Assembly (NCBI GenBank): GCA_024663395.1
Contig: JANFAH010000001.1
Coordinates: 2,108,001-2,172,000, forward strand
DNA: 64,000 bases
Direction: 5' to 3'
DNA from: Pisolithus tinctorius
Lineage: Eukaryota; Basidiomycota; Agaricomycetes; Boletales; Pisolithaceae
Shown here piece by piece: positions 57,660 through 64,000 of this stretch. Below the pieces are notes generated by a model. It was not told the DNA's origin. It searched no databases and worked only from the letters and a program-made list of their open reading frames with translations. Position 1 is the first letter of the stretch; each line of letters starts with the position of its first letter. The translations under genes were made by a program, and so were the position numbers.

Positions 57660-58210
57660 CAGCTTTTATGACTCCGCTGAAAGCTTGGTGAGTCCCAGCG
57701 GATGGTGTGTTCCCGCCATTGTCGCGTACGCCCCATGCACTTCGCACCGCGGTCCTTAAGACACCCAAGACCCATGTCCGACCATGCCCACATGTACCCG
57801 GTCTACCTACGCCCGTGCTGAAGGTACCCAATCAGTCACGATCTTTATCAGTTCCGACGAGGCATCCACACCATTACCCTCAGACCCTCTACTTCTCACC
57901 TCTACTCGCCTCATCACCGCTCCATAAACTGACGGGAAGCTATCGTACTTCTGCTCTGTCTCCCGTTCCTCATATCCCTGCCCGCCCCCCGAAGTTGTCC
58001 GGTCGTTCTGGTGCCGATGACGACGCTCCAGTCTCATCGTCTATGCCAGCAGATTGCTGTGTACTGCGAGATGGGAGGCTCAGGCTTCAAAGCGGTAAGA
58101 CGTGCCAAGCGGACGGGAAGATCGGGTCAAGGGGAAATCGGAGGGACGGTATGGGCGGTAGCAGGCGCAGAACAAGCTGGTCCTGCTCACCATCAGATTG
58201 CAGTATGACA
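57660..58210 (+). pseudogene. degenerate copy of the 54237 gene
   Basis: Nucleotide and peptide similarity to 54480-55080 at an offset of about 3.18 kb. GAAAGCTTGGTGAG is followed by GCGGATG and GTGTTCCC, encoding VPADGVFPPLSRTPHALRT beside VPADAVFPQLPSSPHTPRT in the intact gene. Then come TPKTHVRPCP, SALSPVPHIPARPPKLS and the text GGGGAAATCGGAGGGACGG. Frameshifts split the copy into at least three frames, and the first third of the gene is absent or unrecognisable. Confidence 0.7.
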
Positions 58211-58435
58211 TTTAGTTCATGCCGAGACAAATCATCTCTAGCTTATAATGAGGTCGTGAGTTGACTGAAGTAATCAGGGAAGGCTCCTTTACACTATTTA
58301 CTTCGACCCTCGAGCGAACCTACATACAGGGAAATCTAAAAACTACCAACTTTCTGTTTATCTTTTCAATCAGCTACCGCCGAACGTCTCAACTTTTTCC
58401 TGTTGAACGGTGCACCCCTGGCATTGGAATATCAG

Positions 58436-61389
58436 CTAACCTGATTTGACTAGCTTGCTTGGCCGCGTCCCTGCAACCAACCTAGAAGAGATGTCAACAC
58501 GCCACTTGACGCGGGTGTACTTTGCTTTGTCTGGTCCTTCCAACCATTCTAGAAAAGACGTGAGCGCGTTATGCAACGTGCATGTACTTTCCAACGCTGG
58601 ACTCACAGTGAACAACGCATTGTGCTTCTGCCAGTCATATAACTGCACAGGGTAGGTTTTGTCGTCTGCCTTTTCCGCAACGGCCGCGCTGAACAGCGTC
58701 ACCCCACTTGGCAGGATATTTGGCGGGGACACTTGGTGTGCCGGCACAGTTGGCGCCCGTGTCCCGCCCTGGGCAGTTGCCACTACCGTGCGCGATGTAT
58801 CCGACAACTTTCCCGTCAAGCTCTGCGCAATTGCCTCTGTCGTCGTTTCTAGAGTTGCGTTGCCACCGCTGGCACCGTTGTTTACAATGATGTCGTTCAC
58901 AAGGGAAGGAGGAAGCGTTATAACGCCGCGGACTGTGGTGCCCATTTCTCGTCGCAAAGCACAAGCCGTGCATGGCGAATAGTCCGGCCGAGCGAAAACC
59001 GTGACCGTACCAACTAAATCAGTCTGGTTGCCGCTATTTTTGTGCAACTCAAACTGGTATGAAGCGTTAAATGCATGTTCCGGAAGCTGGACCAGAACCA
59101 CGAAAACGCGGTAGTTCTTAATCGCCTGGAATGTCTCAGGGAGCCCAGCACTTTGGGGCGATGGGACAGGCAGGTGGCTCCACGCCTCTATGTCTACTTG
59201 TGTTGCCGCTTGCTGAGGGTCGAAGCCGTAGTACTTGGCAATTCTTGCACGACCTGCAGCGCGTTCCGCATCTGTCGCCGTTTGATCAACTTTGACACCC
59301 TGAAATTCTGGGTAGGAATAGTCTGCAGATTGGAATGTGGGTGAGGTGCACTACCGCAGCACGTTAGAGAAACGGCGTACATTTAGGATAGGCATTCGCA
59401 TCTAAGAAACGGGTTTGTTCTGAGGTCCAGTACGTCCCGTTATCGTTTCTGAAAGGGTACAAATTCCCGCGAGCGCCGGTAGGAAGGAGTTGCTCGTTGT
59501 ACACTTGAGCAAAAGTCCCGCGTTGCTGTCAAGGGACTGTTGTTTAGCATCGGTTAGCGAACCTAGATGATTCACGAACCTGCGTCCAAGAGTAACTCAC
59601 ACCGTCGTGGACGTAGCCATCACCCATCCAATAGCTTGGGTAGCACCATTCCCACAGTGCAACTAATGGATGTTCAAAAATGCACTTCGAATGAATGTGA
59701 ACTCGTACTCACTCAGCCTATCGACGTTGCAATGATGGACTAACAATTTAGTTAGACTCCCCGTACTATATGTTACAATACGCGAGGACTCACAGAAGAA
59801 GATAGGATCGAAAGCAGCCTGAAGGTGGTCAACCTAAATTGTATCATGTATTTTCCCCTCATAACTCACATAATCTGGGTTAGTCTAAATGTGCAGAATC
59901 ATAGTATGTCATTTAGTTTGAACAGAAGGTTAGCATGAACGGAACGAACCATGTGCCCATTTCCACCCTATGCCCCATCACATGTTAGCAACGGAAGAAA
60001 CTCTACTAAAACACCTACAATAGTGCCGTGAATAATGCCATGGAGGGCTTCGAGGGCACCAGTATTGTTGAAATCTTCCTGTCTTTTTGACTCGGTCACT
60101 GCATTGGAGAATTCATCGTAACTACGGTAATCAGCACAGAGCCTTTTCTTTCTAGACGGGAATTACCCTCACGCAATTGCAGGATCCATCCCATCTGGGA
60201 AGGCAAACAGAAGACCTATCCCCGAGCTGAGATGAGATGCCTGTGACTCAATAGCACTGGGGCATATCGCAGACAATTAATGAGCCAAACAGTGATTGGA
60301 TGGTTCTCACGTTTGGGCTGCAGCTATGTCGGTACCTCCCTGGGGGGTGCTTGGGGCGTGCCGATAAGTCCGCGTCCACTTCGAGAAGTATGCTGTTGTA
60401 TTAGTCTATTCCGGGCATGAGTAAGCGATGCGGGAAAAGAAAACACTCCGTGGAGTTGAAACCTCACCGGTGCGTTGTATATATCTGTGAAGTCGGAAGG
60501 AATTCCCCCTTGAAAAGTGTAGTACGAAATGGGGTTCTGAACGGTCGCGCTTTTGCCTCCTGGGAGCGTGATCACCACAGTGTCCTCGTAAAGCACTGCG
60601 GGTAACCCTTGTGGATTGGTTGCTGGATCAGCCCAGTCCCAAAACCTGTCCCAAAACAACTGTTGAAGCGTTTCACTGACAACTGCATAAAAACGTACGG
60701 AAAGCGCAATTTCTGGGCCTCTGGAACCCATTTACCAATTTCTGCCGGATATTGTTTTTCGATATTGGCTGCGATACGATCGGCAGCATTCCCCATTGCT
60801 TGCTACGAATGTGTCAATTCGGATAAGCAAAGGGCGATTGGACCGACAGACCTCGATCAGCAGCATGTACGGGCGGTGCCAGGTGGGGAACGTCACAGAT
60901 CCATGACTTCAAAACAGCATCAATGAAAGTACCGTACGACTGAATGAGGCGACCTACTTGCAGTAACCTATTGACACGTGTGCGAAACTCAGTACATCAA
61001 TGCATGCCGAACTAGTCAAATGGCGCACCTCCAAATCTTGAAGGAGTGGGCAACGTATCCTTAGGATTATTTTCGTCGTAGTCTGCCACCCTCTCTTTCG
61101 GTGATTTCTTGTCCCCAACATACTCACGGTAAGGCTTGCCATGGATCGCGGCAATCTCAAAGAAGGAAGCCGCTGGCAACCCGTTATCCGGTAAGGCAAT
61201 ACCGAGGGAAGTGTTACGGACGCCCTGGATCGCGGAATAACCAAGGATGAAGAGTGAGAATTGGTATGGATAGTTCTTTTGCATGTCTGTGATAAGAAGA
61301 CGATCAGCAACGATGCCTGTATTCTTACGCCCGATGACGGGGTAATAGTAAGTGGCTTCCCCCGGCGAGTTGTATGCGTCCTCTTGCAT
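58436..61389 (-). CDS. tyrosinase (polyphenol oxidase), type-3 copper
   Basis: About 13 exons from a start at 61389 (MQEDAYNSPGEATYYYPVIG) to the stop at 58436, roughly 620 residues. All copper-ligand motifs are present. CuA has AAIHGKPY, GYCNHGSVTFPTWHRPY (the Cys two before His matches the Cys-His thioether of fungal tyrosinases) and LRFPFWDWADP. CuB has LEALHGIIHGTIVGGNGHM and FFFHHCNVDRL. YFSKWTRTYRHAP and NLYPFRNDNGTYW lie between them. The large last exon is the C-terminal latency domain, with NYRVFVVLVQLPEHAFNA and the CxxC in PDYSPCTACALRRE. Activation normally needs proteolytic removal of this domain. The enzyme hydroxylates monophenols and oxidises diphenols (melanin, browning). No signal peptide is seen. 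The start could lie one exon further up. Confidence 0.9.
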
Positions 61390-63283
61390 AGCTATATGTA
61401 ATGTCACTGGAGGTGAAAGATGGATGGATACCCAAGAAATGACAGGCTATTTATCTCTTCCGTGGCGACCAAAGTAAACCAAGAAAATTCCCAAGAAGCA
61501 CCCAGAGCTGTCTAACTCCAGGATTCGAGCGCGCGGACATGTTGATTTCGGCTAACTCAACGCACCCATCTTACTTCATCATTGCCTCGTAGTGTTCTGG
61601 AATGGGGTTACGCGAGTCCCTCCAATTCGGATTATCTAAATAGCAAAATGGTTTAGCAATGACAAGGAATAGCGTTTAAGCAGTACTGTGAGGCGCATTA
61701 ACGGCCATGGTAAGTAAAACCTCCTGTTCAGCCACTTGGCAGTGGCCACGTAGTGCGTTCCTTCTGGGTGTCGTATCTCCATGGACATTGCTACTATGTA
61801 AATATGGTAGTTCTTATGGCTCATAGACAAATCCACGGACTGTTAGCCTTCAAGTTCCAGAACTTTATAACAACCTATGTTATGGGAAGTTGATGAAAGA
61901 GGCGAGCAGGCTCCACCGCCTCCTGTTCGCTACACACAGTATGCTACCCTGTCAGGTGTTATGCAATGCCAAGTGAGCACCGCTGCAAAACTGTCATCAG
62001 CGGTCGCAGACTAAGCTCAAAATGTTCAACGTTCAAACTTATCGCCGCATCAACCTTCTGACAGAAACCTGGTGCACTATGAGGCCTTGAGGCCAGGTCG
62101 TGTAGCCACGCACGGCATCAGGGAGACAGGGAATGGTGGAATCACGGTCACGACCAGTCAGTAACAGGTTTAACCCATATATTCGCTTACTGGTGACAGA
62201 CAGGTAGGCTCAAAATCCACGTCGCTGTCAAAGTCCTGACCGCCCATGCAGCTGCAATGATCAAGAGAAATCATTCTAAAGAAAATAAGGTGTTCACGAA
62301 GGTCAAATTCGCCGATCTAAGCCATCCGAGCTCTCAGCATTGTCTTACTGTCCGAGACCAGTATTCTTACCAATAGCGCATCCCCCGGTGAGCACGCCAT
62401 CAGGATATCGATAAAGAATTAGCCAGTGCAGTATTATGATTTACATAAGTAACGGTCCAAGAAGTTCTGGCGCCTTCGTCTGGACGAAGTCACGCATCTC
62501 AGCGGAAACCTGTCGAAGGAAAGCATGGTGTACGGTGTATTGGCACGCAGATCTCCGACCTGCAGCTATTCGGCCTTGGAAAAATTCTGAGTAGCGGCTG
62601 GCTGGAAGGCGAAAACATAGTAGAGATGGACGGAAATCTTGTCACACAGACAATATTGCCATGCATCTCCACCGCATGTTCACCTTGTCCATCTTTTATG
62701 TATCAGCATGGATCTAGCCTATTCACAAATATCAGGCAACGTACGCACCATTTATCCCCGTTAGAGGCTGGGGCAGTTCTTCAATAGATCCTCTCTTTTG
62801 GAGCCGAACTTGAAGCGCGAAGGCGGGATTTGGTTCTGCTTGAGCTTGAACCTCGGTCCTCACAAGCAGCGTAGAAGCAACTCCAAGCTCGGTGCACGGC
62901 GCGACATATGTACAGGAAGGAGACAAAAAGATGGTTATCTCGGAAATCAGTTTTCCGAGATAAGTATACGATCAATGAAATCGACTATAGAGGCCTATAC
63001 AGCACTCTCTCAGCAGGTGACCATCACAGCTCCTCTGCGCTCGTCGACTCGTATCCTTGCTAAAGGTTCTCCTTCCTGGATTACAGAGGCCCAAGCAAAA
63101 TTTACTCATTTAAAGCCTCGTCACGCTTCGTTCGCAAAAACTCGTTGAATCGAGTCGGCTACAACGAGTAGTACCATTTCTGTACAGCCCCCCACTGTCA
63201 CCTTAGGAAGTGTGAGTTCAATTCATCCTTTCAACTAGATCCCCTACAGAACCCAATTTCAGTCGTAACCGCAGTGCGGACGC
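61390..63283. other. 1.9 kb upstream of tyrosinase and F-box genes
   Basis: No firm gene. On the minus strand there are coding-like fragments: NWRDSRNPIPEHYEAMMK with a stop near 61580, QVSAEMRDFVQTKAPELL near 62500, and WLILYRYPDGVLTGGCAIG ending at a GTAAGA donor near 62380, followed by CMGGQDFDSDVDFE near 62240. They could be exons of an unrecognised gene or relic reading toward the tyrosinase. I could not chain them convincingly. Confidence 0.35.
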
Positions 63284-64000
63284 ATGATGGACGAACTCGC
63301 TCAGGCCCGTGCTGAGCTGGCGCAATTGCAATCCACCGAATGGGCGCTTGTCCAACAGCTCTTAGCTGTCCGGGTGGCTGTTGAGACTCAGAAACGTAAA
63401 ATCAGCGAACTTGCTAAGGCACAACCCTCTCTGGTGGATCGTCTTCCTATCGAGCTCGTCACGAGGATATTCAGTTTCGTGCTGATGTGCAGCAACGAGG
63501 ACCCACGTCTTTTTTTGAAACTTTTGCGTAAACGAAGGAAGATCTTGGCTAGGGTTTCACCGTTCTGGAGGGAGTTGGTCTGCAACACTCCCAGTTTCTG
63601 GAGCGATGTCGGGTTGACACGTAGTTCTCGCCCTAAGTCGTTTCTGAGACGGCTGAAGAGGAGTCGTGAATGTCCTCTCCAAGTCACAATCCTGAACGCG
63701 CCTGGCGGCAGTGAAATGGACACATTATTGGACATTCTTTTAGCCAGCACAAACCGTTGGCGTACCCTCCGTGTCCAAGGCATTACGCAGAGTGTCTTGT
63801 CCGACCTCCTACACAAGTTCAATCAGTTCGAATTTCCCTGCCTCGAAGACGTTTCCATAGATTTGTGTGGCTGCGACTATCCACAATTTCTTTCACCGGC
63901 ACACTCCCCTGCCCTTCGACATCTGGACCTATTACAGTTAAATGGCACAGTGGACTTCTCGACAGCTACTACCACACTGACGACGCTCGGCCTGTCGATT
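63284..64000 (+). CDS. F-box protein, 3' truncated by window end
   Basis: Open without interruption for 239 codons to the window edge. It begins MMDELAQARAELAQLQSTEW with a coiled coil (LLAVRVAVETQKRKISELAK), followed by the F-box (PSLVDRLPIELVTRIFSFVL). Then come SPFWRELVCNTPSFWSDVGL, RLKRSRECPLQVTIL, NRWRTLRVQG, HKFNQFEFPCLEDVSIDL and the start of leucine-rich repeats (ALRHLDLLQLNG). Such proteins are presumed substrate adaptors of SCF ubiquitin ligases and form large rapidly evolving families in Agaricomycetes. It is intronless as far as visible and is the intact counterpart of the pseudogene at 55538-56790. Confidence 0.85.
   Translation, partial: MMDELAQARAELAQLQSTEWALVQQLLAVRVAVETQKRKISELAKAQPSLVDRLPIELVTRIFSFVLMCSNEDPRLFLKLLRKRRKILARVSPFWRELVCNTPSFWSDVGLTRSSRPKSFLRRLKRSRECPLQVTILNAPGGSEMDTLLDILLASTNRWRTLRVQGITQSVLSDLLHKFNQFEFPCLEDVSIDLCGCDYPQFLSPAHSPALRHLDLLQLNGTVDFSTATTTLTTLGLSI

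Overview
The window reads as nuclear DNA of a filamentous basidiomycete, most likely an agaricomycete mushroom. Genes are packed with 47-60 bp GT-AG introns, G+C is near 50 %, and the gene families fit: a PIL1-type eisosome protein, a DUF300/Ostalpha protein, UbiA paralogues, a fungal tyrosinase, DUF6698 genes and a Plavaka-class DNA transposon. I saw no rRNA, tRNA, CRISPR array or prokaryotic operon structure. Gene models were built by hand-splicing; where intron lengths were summed (DUF300, PIL1, the first phosphatase, all three UbiA genes) the reading frame closes exactly.

Layout. (1) 0.5-5.8 kb: a tandem duplication of a secreted acid-phosphatase-type phosphoesterase, both copies intact. 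(2) 6.5-9.4 kb, minus strand: a decayed methyltransferase, a small unrecognised gene and a DEDDy 3'-5' exonuclease. The exonuclease diverges from a plus-strand DUF300/Ostalpha membrane protein (9.6-12.0 kb). (3) 12.2-24.0 kb: three intact UbiA-superfamily membrane enzymes, two of them inside a larger and partly eroded segmental duplication. (4) 24.3-27.4 kb: a PIL1/LSP1 eisosome protein with a very long disordered C-terminus. (5) 28-48 kb: a repeat- and transposon-rich island. It holds two DUF6698 genes in opposite orientation, several small orphan genes, an F-box-type gene, minisatellites, homopolymer tracts, a 1.57 kb almost CpG-free block that contains a well-formed two-exon orphan gene next to a near-perfect hairpin, and a long, apparently intact Plavaka transposase gene. 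(6) 48.4-53.6 kb: a cytochrome P450 between direct repeats, then a Kelch-repeat gene. (7) 54.2-58.2 kb: a disordered-protein gene, an F-box pseudogene and a decayed second copy of the first. (8) 58.4-61.4 kb: a copper tyrosinase (melanin/phenol oxidase). (9) 63.3 kb to the end: the N-terminal part of an intact F-box gene, the functional relative of the 56 kb pseudogene.

Two themes connect the region. The first is duplication followed by divergence: the phosphatases, the UbiA units, the F-box genes, the 54/57 kb pair and the repeats around the P450. The second is a transposon-associated island in which small or orphan genes sit among decaying repeats. UbiA enzymes, a P450 and a methyltransferase relic together would fit a scattered specialised-metabolism neighbourhood, but they are separated by housekeeping genes and I do not claim a biosynthetic cluster. 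The most distinctive object is the CpG-desert gene with its hairpin at 37.0-38.6 kb.
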